In this document: piece by piece, positions 10,863 to 23,270 of the stretch
Position numbering within the stretch: position 1 is the stretch's first letter
How the letters are laid out: every line of letters begins with the position of its first letter
NCBI GenBank assembly: GCA_036874045.1
Contig: JAZBRI010000011.1
Span: forward strand, 15,084,001-15,148,000
Direction of reading: 5' to 3'
DNA length: 64,000 bases
DNA from: Cymodocea nodosa
Lineage: Eukaryota > Streptophyta > Magnoliopsida > Alismatales > Cymodoceaceae
The notes under the pieces: generated by a model
The model's database searches: none
What the model saw: the letters and a program-made list of their open reading frames with translations, nothing else
Told to the model about the DNA's origin: nothing
Made by a program: the position numbers and the translations under genes

Positions 10863-12821
10863 TCTATACTACAATCGAAGGAGATTTGGTTTATCGAAAG
10901 ATCAAATGGTCAGACCGAAGGTTCAATCGATGTAACGACCAACCTAAACTTGGTTGCACTGCAGATGTTTAAAAAAAAAAAAAACCACAAAGAAATGCAG
11001 TCTTGTTCTTTTCAGTCAAACCAAAACTTCATGTAATAAAATAATAATAATAATAAAAGAAAGTATAAAAAATTAATAAAATTATTATTAAAAAGAAGAA
11101 GAAATATATATAAGATAAGAATTTTAATTAAAATAAAAATACAATAAAACGTAAATTAGTTAGTGTTAATTTTTCTCCATAGATTCTTTGTTGTTGTTTT
11201 TTTTAGTTATCTGATTTTTATTTATTTGTGGATACGTATAGGGGTAATGTGGATTAAATTCATAACTAAAATATATATTTCATTTAATCCTATCCGTCCC
11301 TTATTAAAATTATCTTTAAAGTAAATTTATCTTTGGAGAATATCTTTAAATTTGTAGGACTAGCTAGTATCTGCTCTAATTGTTGTTGCAACCAATAGAA
11401 TTTAAATGACAAAGCAAAATAGTGTAAAAAAAAAAAAATCCAAATGTTTTGGCATCTGTGTAAAAGTTTTTGCCGTCTGTGCCCTCCCATTTTGCACGTC
11501 CCCTTGCTACACACCACCCCTTTGTTATGCGTCATCCCTTGCCGCTCATGTCATTTATTTACTGCTTGCTCTCTCATTGTTACGCCTGTTTCTACACATG
11601 ATTCTGTTTCACGTACGTACCTCCTCTCCTTTCTTTAAGGGGAGCACGTGATGTTCACGAGGAGAAAAAACTGTCATCACATGCTGTCGTACACTATTAC
11701 ACACCGGTCCGTGGTGCACCACCTTCTTTCCCTTCGCCACTGTTGCATGCCGTCGTGTATTACTTTCCTTAAGCACTAATATGGAGAGTATACTAGCGTT
11801 ATATATATATATATATATGAGGTACTGTAATTATTTATCCCGCGAGTAATAACAGTATCATCATCGTGTGCAAGGCAAGCCGAATAATCTTGCAAGGCCG
11901 GACACGTGATTCCGGAATCCTTCCTGCTTAAACTACTGCTCACCTCCTGCGTCGCATGAGATCACGAGAGGAAGGAACGCACGCACAGAATGCGGACAAC
12001 GCTATATACATGACAAAACTGAACCGAGTTGCCTACCATCTCAAATTGCTAACTTTTATCACCATATTGATAATCTCATTTAACAAAACATTTCGACATT
12101 AAAAACAACATTTACTCAACATATCAAAGAATCTTAAGATTTTTGATTTGTTATCCAAATTGTCACAATTCTACGAGCATACTTGTGTTGCGTATAAGCA
12201 CCCCAACGCCCCATCCCACCCCAAAAAACACAAAATATGCTTTACATGTTCTTGTTTTGAAAACTAAATATGCTTTACATGTTGAATTTCTTCTTCACAG
12301 CGTATGCTGCAGAAAGTAAACACAACGGAATCAATGAGATCTATACAGGAAAGTTAATCCTAATCGTAGTGGCATCTTTGCTCATCTACCTCTTGGTAAC
12401 TGGGACTTTGGATTTGCCTTGTATCCAAGCCTAACAAAGTGCCTTGTGCCTACACTAAGCTCATTACACAAGTTTAGATAAGTTAACCGAGTTCTCCCCA
12501 AGGTGTACTCCAATCCGAATACACCTCGTCGGCTCAAAGACATAAACAATCACTTGTCCTTAAAAATAGATGAATCAACCATCAAGCACATGGCAACCAT
12601 ATTGCATAACCAGAGGGCCACACCTGAGATTGAAACTTGCAGCCGTCGTCAGGTCTCAAACTGTATCAAGCTCATTCTGCTTGGTAGCAGCTTTCATGGA
12701 ATGATGGCAATAGCGTAAACACATATTCATGTGCATTCTGGGTGACGAAAGATGAAATTTCGATCTTTGACAGGGAAACAGCCATTTCTGCAGGAATATG
12801 TCAAACTTCACGGCAGCCCTT
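10863..12821. other. Intergenic, AT-rich, 3' side of the kinase gene
   Basis: Contains poly-A and (AAT)n-like runs around 11040-11150, a pyrimidine-rich patch at 11460-11760 and an (AT)n run at 11799-11818. The right part (about 12200-12821) should include the 3' untranslated region of the kinase gene, which ends at 12822. No coding region was recognised. Confidence 0.55.
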
Positions 12822-15800
12822 CTAACCGTAGTTATTTCTCACGCTTCCTTTCTCAATACGTGCTTTTCTTACAGCTTGTTGGATTTGCCTTTCATGTTCT
12901 CGAAGCATTTCATCCAAGTTGTCCCTTTGGGAAATCAATGGGCCAGAGTAGTGTATTCTGTTCTTCTTAGTGTTGAAAGCCTGAAATAAGATCATCTACA
13001 AACACTTACTACAAATTCTGAAAAAAGAAACAGCAAACAAGAAAAAATAAATTAATCAGAAAATGCAAACTTCCACCAAAATCCAATATTTCTCTAAAGA
13101 GTTGGCAACTTTTAGAGAGGCATCCAAAGGAAAAAGTTGCTAAGCAAGATAGCATGAGGAATATGATCAAATGCTAATATTAGTGGGTGCATCTACCAAA
13201 TATGCTATCTGAATAGCATCATTAAGTGAAGCATGCAAGTTTATAAGGATTAAAACTAGTTGGATTACTCCACATCTTCAAGCATGGAGACGTTTTTTTT
13301 AGCAGCACATGAAGGAATATATTGAAGCAAGAAAAGAGGCCTATGCAAGTCGTAGGCAAACTGAAAAAAAAAAAAACAAAAACAACAGGATTTGGATCAA
13401 AAACCTCAACACACACTAAAGACGAATAGGGAAAAAAAGATGGACCTAGAAACAAAGAAAAAGGCAAAAGACTGCATATTTTGTCTTCTTAAGAAATATG
13501 AATAGAGCACATTTGCAAATGAACTGATTATTCCAACTATATGGTATGATATAACTTATGAATCTTGTCTTCATGAAGTCAAAATTTTCAATTGCTTATA
13601 ATTAATGCAAGAGCTCAAGTCCATAGATGCTTTACCCGTGAAGTTCAAAGTCAAGAATAACAAACACTGAATTAGAATTCAAGACTTACCGAGGTGGATT
13701 CTTTGACAACTGCTCTCTCTTCATTCTTATTAGAAGAAGTGGGTCTGTCAAGCAAGTGGTGTGTCCATTCCTTCTTTTCAGATGTTTCAGCAGCATCTAG
13801 TTGATGATATCCAGATCTATGCTCAGGCCAATGGGAGTTTTTCCTCTGGCTATCCGCCCTTCCATTGCCTGTTGTCAACAGGCCTGAAAAGTTTGATGTA
13901 TCACCAGCACGATGCAGGTATGATCTTTGTGTCTTAAGTTCTGGTCCAAATGATACCCTTGCATTGCTTAAAGATCGAATAGGAGCAGTCCGGTGCTCAT
14001 CATCCCCTGTCTTCTTACACCACAAGGAACCATTCTGTGTTGTCCCATTTGGATGATCGATGGAAAGTCCAGATGCACTATCTTCTAGTGTATTGTATTT
14101 GTAACTGGAGCTTTTCTGATTAGCTTGTGTCTGCAATTTCTGTTTCAGTTATTCAAAGGAATTAGAGTAACGCAGACAAAAAATAAACAAAGGCAATCTA
14201 AAATGTACTAATAAAAAACAGCACTGTAATACCATCTCAATTTTGCATTTTGATGCAAGATAAAGCAACACTTGATTTTGATGGAACATTCACATAGAAG
14301 GATCGATGCCATTAATATTATACTTTAGAATTCAATAGAAATGTCACAAACGTTTAGACTTTAATATTTTATATTCTAAAAAAATCATTTCATAACCAGA
14401 ATCTAAATCGGCCAAGAAAATGCAATAAAACCGTAGAATCTGTCATAATATTTGTGACACAAACTAGACCAAGGATAAAAGCTGAGGTGCTTGTGCCTAA
14501 AGGTTAGATCCTCTGAGAAAGTCATAAGTGAATATCTGAGTCAGACAGATTCCTAATGAATAAGGATCACCTAGAAGTGAATTTGGACTATCTTAGCCAA
14601 ATTTTCAATTGATTTTTTTTCACCGACCAAATTTTCAAATGATCGAAACACTAGGAAGCACAAACATTTTATCCACACACATTGTAGTGTTGAACAGGGG
14701 CAGATGTGGACACCCATGAGGCACATGCTCAGCACTCGGTGGCATCTCCCATTGTATACTATTAAATACTGGGTATATCCAGGACGCACCTTGAACACTT
14801 CCTTGACATAGTTGACATGCTATTGCTGTAACAAGTTCAATCCTATACCTAATGATTCATTCCTGATTATGGAGCTTCAATGAACATGATTCCCACTTAA
14901 GCAACCAAGCCTGGGAAAAGTCTGGAACTCATGTTCATCACTGGTACTAATGAGGCAATCCATTCCGAAAAGGATTTCATAAATTTTGAATTATTAATAA
15001 AAATGTCAGCTTTCTTTAAAAGGCCCCATGCAGGCCTAATGGTAACATAATTGGGATCAAGAAGAGAAAATTAAATCTAGGGTATAGAAAGTTAGGAATT
15101 TAACAGTCTCTCCATCGGGTCAGCTCTCTTCTTCCTTGTTCCTACTCTTTTATTCTGCAGTCCTCCTTCATTCTTCACATTTTCGTTTCTTTATACTACC
15201 TTTGTTAATTGTTCTTTTGTTCCTTGGCAATTAGAAGTTGAATGAGAAAGTTTTTTCAGATTTGCAAAGTTTGTTTATATATTTTTTTAAATATACTTCC
15301 GCATCCCTCACATGTCTGTGCCCTGATTTAGGATTTTTCATATCTATGTGCTCATGTCATGTCAATTTGTCCCAAAATGAAGCATCGCATCTTCAGATCA
15401 AGTTATTTATATAGCTGTTGTCTACTCCTGTCTCAAAGATTGCTAGAGCAGTTAACCAATTAGTCCAATTAGCAATTACAAATAAATGTTACAGTTGGCA
15501 GTTCACAAATACCCCTGTAAAGAAACTGGACAAGTAAATCAACATGATACCTCTAGAACTGCTTTGGATTCTTTTGGGCCCCTTTTGATTGATTCTGATC
15601 CACGCCCTTTTATTCGCATTGCTTTTTGCCTGGTTCAACAAATTATAAGATAGTGACTCTCCTTTTCCTAATTATATTTTGTATAATCTTAAAAACAATA
15701 TGATACCTTCTAGATTCTTCATCCCGAAGCTTAGCATCAAATTCCTTGCTTGGTGGATATTTTGGCAAAGATGAAGGATCACAAGCAAAAGGTTTCGTAT

Positions 15801-18800
15801 TGAAGTACTGAAACATGCAAACATAAGAATGTTATGTTTAGACTAGGTTAGATGGTTAGCATCATCAATCCCAGGCTATATTAAGAACCAGACAAATGGC
15901 AGGAATTTGCCTATTCTTACTGATGCCAATTCAGATTTTAAAGCTAGTTGCTGAAAATAGCTTGACATAAATGTTGGTAATTTCTTTTCATTGTCTAATA
16001 TTATCTTTCCCATGGCATTATGTTTAAGCCAATTCTAAAATGAAAGCAATATTCGACAAGGCTTGATAGTTGATACCAAGCAAGCTATGACACCAGCAGT
16101 TTTTTGTTAAGGGAAGCTACTTTCTTTATAGATGCATCCTCTTCTATGTTTTTAACATGTATGAAAATTAAGTGCGCATTCTTTACAAAATAGCTATACA
16201 ATTCTACAATATCAAAATTGAAATTTATTCTTTTCTAGACCAGGTCATTGTCTCTGAGTGACTAGTAACACCACATGTACTAGAAGTTCATTTCACCAAA
16301 AAAATTCAAATGAAATTGTAAATTTTTATCACTTATTTCTGCTTTATTCCTGCTTTTCCAATAATGAGGAGTTTGAAAGAAGCTCATAAATTTCTTTCAT
16401 GTGGAAAACATAGTCAACCAAGAGCAAGTATACCTCACTGTGAAGTGCAGACGCTGCCGTCCCTCTATTTGCTGGCTCTACAGCCAGAAGGACCTCCAAA
16501 AGAGCTAAAGCCGGAGAGGGGAAATCCTTGAAAACATCCTGAATGCACCTACGATAAGGGTGTTGAGGCTTGAAAATTGTAGCATGTGGCAATTTTGATT
16601 TCCGCCAGTATTCCTCAGGTGGTGAACCACAAAGCTTAAAAATCTTATGCAACTGCTCCACCTAAAAGAGATTAGAATAACCTAAGAATTGGAATTCTGT
16701 ACGGTGGAAAAAAACTACAACAAAAACAGCATTTGAACAAAGGAAACTTTCTGCCTAAAGAAGAGAAATCCAGGAGTACCTCTGTCCTTCCTGGCATGAT
16801 AGGCTTTCCAGCTAGCAATTCTGCAAGGATGCAACCAGTACTCCACATATCAACAGCAACACCATATTCTGTGGCACCTAACAAGAGCTCTGGTGGTCGA
16901 TACCACAGTGTTATGACACGGCTTGTTAATGGCTGCATTTTATCAGGGCTGAAAAATGTTGCAAGGCCAAAATCTGCTATTTTAAGGATTCCATTATTGT
17001 CAATTAAAAGATTTGAGCCTTTGATATCCCTGTGCAAAACTCCACGACCATGGCAATGATCAAGTCCATGAAGAAGCTGTTGCATGTAACACTTCACCTA
17101 AAATAATGAATATAGACCTCTACGTGAGCTACAAGTTCAAAAGTCTAAATATAACGAGGAAAACTGATAAAACATAATTCCATGTGCTATAAGAAAGCAA
17201 CATAGCAATCTGCAAACCTGTGATTCAGAGAATTTGATTGCAGGGCTTGCTGCAAGTCCTGCTAGATCATGCTCCATATATTCAAAGACAAGATATAAGC
17301 TGCATGACATTTTTGATGCGATCAACCCTTCAAGCTTCACAATATTTGGATGATCAAGCCTACGGAGAACATAAATTTCTCTTGCCATAAATCGAACACT
17401 TTCAGGATCCATATTTACAAAACGTACTTTCTTCAATGCAACAAGTTTGCCTGTTTCAAGATCACGAGCTTTGTAGACATTGCTATATGTTCCTTGACCA
17501 ATCTGATAAAGGTCAATCATTCTAAAATTAGAAATACAATCATTTTCCTTGAGAATCATTATTAACAGCATCTTAAGTTATCAAGCATATGCTTGAGCAG
17601 GAACAAACACTTGAATTGAATGGAAGTTGAAATTGTCAAAAAACTAAAAGGTAAAATATCCATGAAAAGTTGTCTCCTACAAATAGCAACAGGGCATTTA
17701 AATACCAAAAGAAATGTAAAACATGATGACTATATCGATATATTGTCCCATGAACTTCATATTCTCTGCTTAGAATATCAGGCTGAGTTGTCAGTAAGCT
17801 CTTTTCAATCACATTGGTAGTGTCACGTGCAGTTGAACAGGCTACATAACCAATCTAAAGGTCAATTAATGAGTCAATCAATCAGATAAATAGCAACTAG
17901 CATTCAGCACTTGACCAAAGATATCTATATTTTCAACTTTCTAAACCTTATGTTGACCAGGATAATACTTTTAGAAGACACCATGCTTCTTGATTTTCAC
18001 TCTAACAAGCTTTTCCATATAAAGCAAGAATACAAATTTACATGCAACTTACCACGAACAGACATCCAACTTACCACGAACAGACATCATCAAACCATTC
18101 TCTACATCATTTGACTCATAACCCAAAATTAAAATGGTTTCTGTGAATCGTTCTCCCTCAGTGTACCAATGAGAACTTACTTTTTTGAACAAGTTGCATA
18201 TCTTCAAATGCCATACCTATTGATGCAGTTGTAGCAAACCTACATCACAAAATAAGCATTCCCGTGGACATTATTTTTAACAGTGTAAAAATATCTCTGA
18301 ATTCAGTTTATCATTGTGGTCACCACTTATTTTATGGTGTGATCTCTGTATATGTAAATGTAAATCTTAGTAGCTTAGGATACAATTGTAATTTTCCTTT
18401 ACATCCTTCTACCTTACTTGAAACTCCCACCTCCCTTCCAACCATTTTAAATTTCTCACACATCCTTAATTATAATATTATACTTATGATAATTTATGCA
18501 TATTTGTAATGTGTTTAGTTTTTCAGACCTTTATGATAAAAAAGAAACAAAATATAGAGAAAAGTAAGCTAGGAGAGTATTTTTTGAGACATGAACTTGA
18601 ATGTGCGTCTGAAATTTGAGTGTTGAATTAATTTTATGCATATAATACTTATGGAAATAAATCATATCCCAATATTTAGGATCTTAGAGAAACCGTGACT
18701 TTTATTATTGTGACACATAAATTTCATATAAAAATAGCATGTATCTATAACTTTGGATTATTTTCCAAATAAGTATAATATCTTTAAAAATAATTTTCCT

Positions 18801-19906
18801 TTCCCTAATGAGATTTAAAATTCTAATTTATTACCAGTAAACTTTTAAATGGATTTTTTATTATATATTACAATGAAAGAATGACTAGGTTAACGAGTAA
18901 TTCTTTAAAAAATTTTCAGTTAATATTTTATACTAATAAGAACACTATTTTGGCAAAGAAGCTAATAAACTTAGTAAAGAATCAACTGTATTGTTATAGG
19001 AATCAATAATAAGAAATGGAAAGATCTAATGCATGAGATGAGACTTCCACCAATGTAAGGTTTGTAAAAGATCCAATTGTACACAGTATTACCCTTATAA
19101 ATGGTGAGGTTGTCAGCTGAAATTCAAGCATATAACCTCTAGATCATATGGAACAACCTTACAACTGTACCAAGGCTAACTAACCCCAATCAGAAATTAA
19201 TAATAATTTGTATAATTTCCAATAGATATTTTAAATATGATACATGAAAAGTTAATCATGCAAAGCACGGTACCATTGGTTATTGAATACAGGAGACAAT
19301 AATTAAAACATAACGTTGGTCGTTGTGCACGATGTAATGAACTAAATTTTCTGATTCACAATGCGGTAGAATAGCCTACACTGATCATTAGAATAATAAT
19401 GGAGAAAGGTAGCTGACCTTGTCTAGTCTCTCAAATGAATTTGCCTTTCTTGGTATCCAGCCGTTTATGGCGTCTCCCGCCACAGACACAAGCCAGGAGG
19501 GCCAACCAGCAGCAACATGTTCTGCATGAACTCCATTGGGGACTTGAGTGATCCTCGAATTCAGCTCTGCCTCCCCGGTGCTGGTATCAAGCACGGCCTT
19601 TTTCTTGGGCCCACTCCTCTTCTTCTGTAGGAGTGGTGCATCCACCACCACTTGGGCATGCTCCCTCTTAGTATTCCCGCCATCATCAAAAATCAATGGG
19701 GAAGTAGGGGCGGCATTCTCCTGTGGCTTCGATATAAGCCTCACCTTGCTCACGTCATTCCCAACAGCTGCCTCGGCGCCCAGAACAACCACATCGTCTT
19801 TCCTAGACGATGCAACGAATCTTCTCGATAACCTATTTACAGCTTTCTCTCGCTTGATCTCAGCCTTCTCTGCTGACGAAATTCCTTTTGCGCAGACGCA
19901 GCCCAT
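12822..19906 (-). CDS. CDK-like Ser/Thr protein kinase, N-myristoylated CRK type
   Basis: Eight exons join without a break into 702 residues: 19906-19418, 17502-17218, 17097-16780, 16661-16434, 15807-15707, 15629-15551, 14139-13690 and 12980-12822. The kinase domain has the Gly loop IGQGTYSNVY (164-173), Lys187 in ALKK, the PSTAIRE-position helix SVRFMAREI, HRDIKGSN with Asp282, DFG at 300-302 and WYRPPELLLGATEYG. This wording is that of the plant CDK-like group typified by At1g54610 and IBS1 (At1g18670). The start is the second ATG of an MPMGCVCAK string. Gly2 with Cys3 and Cys5 then fits N-myristoylation plus palmitoylation and membrane attachment. The family's C-terminal signature IHYSGPL and HERQIQQAVRKAR is present in the last exon. 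The upstream MPM start would spoil the myristoyl site. The substrate is not known from sequence. Confidence 0.93.
14140..15550 (-). other. Kinase intron 6
   Basis: A 1.4 kb intron between the short QKAMRIKGRG exon and the 450-base serine-rich exon. It is AT-rich and I saw no exon or element in it. Splice sites read GTATCA and TTTCAG on the gene strand. Confidence 0.7.
17503..19417 (-). other. Kinase intron 1, with a small tandem duplication
   Basis: A 1.9 kb intron separates the disordered N-terminal exon from the kinase domain, with the acceptor directly before the Gly loop. It holds two perfect copies of CTTACCACGAACAGACATC (about 18048-18066 and 18070-18088) and otherwise AT-rich DNA. Frames seen on the plus strand here carry no recognisable domain. 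Confidence 0.7.
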
Positions 19907-20645
19907 CGGCACAAATCACCACAAACAAATACCCAGCCACCACAGAAGCATTAATCTCCAAAACGCCACGGCGGCTTAGGGAAAGCAGAATTTGCTCTAC
20001 AAGCGAGAACCAAACGGGAAGAAAAATCACCCTTTTCCGATCACAGATCAAAATTTGTCGTTTAAAATAAAAAAAAACCCAGTTGTGAGAGTGAGAGAGG
20101 GAACCCTAAAGCTCAGAAACGCTTTCTCCGACAAAAACAAAAACAAAAAGAAGGCGACTGATGTAGAATGGGGTGCGCGACCACGTGAATATGATCAAAA
20201 TCCCACCTTTGACATGACGATCTTATCGGAAGACTCGCCCAGTCAATTCCGCAATCCCTCCTCCCTTGAGCCCAAGTATTCTCTCTCTCTGGTGGGCAAA
20301 CACTGCTGTTGCTGCAGCACCAGAAGAAGAAGAAGAAAAAGAAAAAGAAAAAGAAGAAGAAAGAAAGGGGAACCCAAAGAAAATCTAAACTTGAGAGACC
20401 AAATTAAGGAAAGAAGCTCGGAATACAGCAAGGAAGCAAGGGGAATAGGAGAAGGAAGTTGGTGAGGAGATAAACTCAAGGTTGTTTGCGTGCACCTATC
20501 AACGCGGCAAACAAGGAAATCCTCCTTCGCTGTGTCTAGGCAGAAGATGTGCGAGTTCGAACTGGTTTTGACCTCCTCTCTCTCCTCGACAGACACAACA
20601 GCAGCACAGAGGGATGGGGTTCGGAAGGGGTAGAGAGAGAAACTG

Positions 20646-20697
<52 letters not shown>

Positions 20698-20720
20698 CGG
20701 AACGAACGCGGTTTCGGCAT
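19907..20720 (-). promoter_or_regulatory. Leader and promoter region of the kinase gene
   Basis: This stretch lies upstream of the kinase ATG and contains a purine-rich block (20325-20370) and a long GA run (20647-20692), both pyrimidine-rich on the gene strand. Plant promoters and leaders often carry such CT/GA tracts. I saw no clear TATA box and cannot place the transcription start. Confidence 0.4.
20647..20692. repeat. (GA)n microsatellite
   Basis: About 22 nearly uninterrupted AG units upstream of the kinase gene. It is likely to vary in length between individuals. Confidence 0.95.
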
Positions 20721-21739
20721 CGTCTTGGGTACAGTTGGACCCGGTCTACTTGAAGTTGGACCTTGTCAGGATTTCAAACTGATCTATCTTATTATTGTTA
20801 TACATCACCGAGAGTTGTAAGTCTATAATTTTAATCTCATTTTGCACCGTCCATATTGGTCAATGACGGTGAAGATGGAGAAGTTTTGGTGCATTAGAAA
20901 TTCGACATTTTTCCGCTAACGATCGGCTGGGAGCATCTCATTGGACATTTCATGGTAGAGATCATTTTGCCGAGGTTTTTTACTCACTTTGATTTTATAA
21001 TAGATAGAATAAATAAATCCAAAGAATATAAATACAACGGAAAATAATATTTAGAAAACAACCGCAATTTTTTCAATGCAATTAAGATAAAAGAGAAAGA
21101 GAGAGAGAGAGAGCTACTTTATAAAATAGGCAGGGCCTTTTTCACTGTTACCCTCGATTACAGATACATAACTACGTTTTCTTCTCTTTCGGTGCATTTT
21201 TGGCTTCAAAGATAGGCAGGCTTTTCTCGGTAGCCAGTAACAAATCATACTAAACGTGTTTAATGGCATAAAAGAAGTTTGGTAAAACAAGAAAAAAAAG
21301 TGATAAATATCGTTAATTAGTTTTCATTAATGATACCGTGAAATATCCACTTGAATAACACCTCTTCCAATATAAATAATATCCTTAATTAGTTTTTTAT
21401 TTGGAATGGAAATAAGAAAGAATTTTGAACGGTGTCATATCTAATCCACAACTCTCCTCTTAAATTAATATATAAGATAGATGATCTACCTGTATTGCCG
21501 AAAAATACGCAGGAAAGTTCGGAATCAGCGATAATAAATTAAATTCCCAAAAAAAGATCCCACACCAGTAATTCTGTTTTTTTTTTTTTTTGAAATGGTT
21601 CATTTTACAGGACATTTGACCTTCTTCACTTTTCTCTACCACACCGGCCAAATTAACCCAGAAAGATGCGAATCTTCCGAATCGGTGGAACCAAACTCGA
21701 ACCCGCGCTGGAGTTAATTGCATCCAGATTTGCTAACAC
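20721..21739. other. Intergenic, no gene seen
   Basis: AT-rich DNA with a short GA run near 21098-21113 and a poly-T run near 21578-21590. It should hold the 3' untranslated region of the ERF gene on its right side. No coding region was recognised. Confidence 0.6.
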
Positions 21740-22228
21740 TCATCGGTAGAAACTTGGGACGGACTGACGTACCTCCATGTCGTCAACAGAAATTTCCGAC
21801 TTCACCGCTTCCTCCGCACCGTTCCCAAACGCCATTCCCCACTCGTCGTCGTCGTCCAGCACCAACCCCTCCCCCAGCCACTGCGGCGGCTGTGGCCTTG
21901 ACTCCAACCTCGGCCTCCGACCATCCACCAGCCGTGCGTCGATGGCCATCCCGGTGTCCGAAGCCACACGTTGCACCGACCTCGGAGACAAGGCCGCTGC
22001 ACAGCTCCCCCAAGCCGCCGGCGTCACGCAATCGGGGAAGTTCAGGCCCCTCAACGACGTGGGACCTCTGAGGAGGTACACGGCCGTGTCGTGCGCCACC
22101 GCGGCCGCCTCCGGCGTTGAGTAGGACCCGAGCCATAGCCGCTCCCTCGTGCCCGGTACGCGAATCTCCGACACGTACTTCCCCCAACTCCGACGACGGA
22201 CTCCTTTGTACTTCTTCTCGGCCTCCAT
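21740..22228 (-). CDS. AP2/ERF transcription factor, DREB type
   Basis: A single exon encodes 162 residues. One AP2 domain fills residues 7-64: YKGVRRRSWGKYVSEIRV, then RLWLGSYSTPEAAAVAHDTA and LRGP. These residues bind GCC-box or DRE-like DNA in the nucleus. The WGKYVSEIR wording and Val at the usual discriminating position point to the DREB half, near the small ERF012-ERF020-like group II proteins, but the subgroup is uncertain. The C-terminal half is variable and ends with an acidic stretch, LVLDDDDEWGMAF, likely a transactivation region. I chose the ATG at 22228 because it directly precedes the domain and lies 84 bases below a TATA box. An in-frame ATG at 22369 exists but lies upstream of that TATA box. 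The coding part is GC-rich, unlike its flanks, which is usual for intronless ERF genes. Confidence 0.92.
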   Translation of the reverse strand: MEAEKKYKGVRRRSWGKYVSEIRVPGTRERLWLGSYSTPEAAAVAHDTAVYLLRGPTSLRGLNFPDCVTPAAWGSCAAALSPRSVQRVASDTGMAIDARLVDGRRPRLESRPQPPQWLGEGLVLDDDDEWGMAFGNGAEEAVKSEISVDDMEVRQSVPSFYR

Positions 22229-22311
22229 GCTCGACTGCTTTATTTGTTTTCCTTCCTGACCGGATTTGATTGGGATTAATGATATGGAGTGTTTGCAGTC
22301 GAAGGTCTTGA

Positions 22312-22319
22312 TTATATAG
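22312..22319 (-). promoter_or_regulatory. TATA box of the ERF gene
   Basis: CTATATAA on the minus strand, 84 bases before the chosen ATG, which would give a leader of about 50 bases. Confidence 0.6.
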
Positions 22320-22369
22320 TCGGATGGTTGACCTGAGTGCATGTTGAAAAGCTTGGGGCGAGTTGACAT

Positions 22370-23270
22370 TATACGGTGTCAACGCTGTGAAAGTTTTTGG
22401 GTCAACTACGATCACCTGTTGGATATTACATTTTTTATTTTTTTATATGCGTGTGGAACGAAATCAGGTCAAACCGTCAAAGTCATCGTTCTTCTTTCCA
22501 TGGTTTAGATTTCACCAGCTAAAGCTAGCCGTATCTTGATCTATTAATTACCTTCTATACAAGTCAATAGCTTAGTAAACCTCTAGCAAATCCCAGGAAG
22601 AAAGTCCGATGAAGGAACCGAAGGTAGATAAACAACAACTCAAGTGAAATAATTGATCGGAATGATGAAACTCAGTAATTTTTATCAAAATTTAAGTTTT
22701 GATGGACAGAAGAATCAATATAATTATCAAAAAAAATGTTGTAGGCAACGTGAATGATCTGAACGGAATTGATAGTGTAAATTCTATAAATTAATATGAA
22801 AATCACCGAAAAATCATGAATGTTCATGATCATTTTCAAAAGCATACGTGTATCACGTTGAAATCAGGGATCAATCACATGAAACGCGAAGCTCAAAATG
22901 ATGCTTAAGTAGGAATCAAAAGCATATGACGTGAGTCTTAGTTGTCTACCTTATAATTGAGTCGGATCTGACTTATTTTGGCACGCTTAAATTTAAAAAG
23001 TTCAACCCGGAACCTATCTTTCATGCTTTCAGGTTTAATCATACCTTGCTTATTATTTGTAAATGAATGAACCAAATAGAACACAAATTTATTAAAAAAT
23101 TGGTCGTATAATATATTAATATTCAACCGGCGTGCACACCTCGTGAGATTCAAAAGACGACAAACAGAATTTATAATTAACACAAAATGTTGGACTTTTA
23201 ACGAAATATGGTGCAAAGATGCAAAAAGTCCCGCTCCAACTCTCCCGCCCGAGTTCTTCACGCCCAAACA
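22370..23270. other. Divergent promoter region, no gene
   Basis: AT-rich DNA between the ERF gene (-) and an exon-like frame that starts at 23271 (+). It contains several TTGAC/GTCAA cores that could be W-boxes, but such short words are expected by chance. Confidence 0.4.

Noticed and set aside
21777-22415. Plus-strand and out-of-frame minus frames over the ERF gene
   Set aside because: They are shadows of the GC-rich AP2/ERF coding sequence, whose own frame carries the conserved domain.
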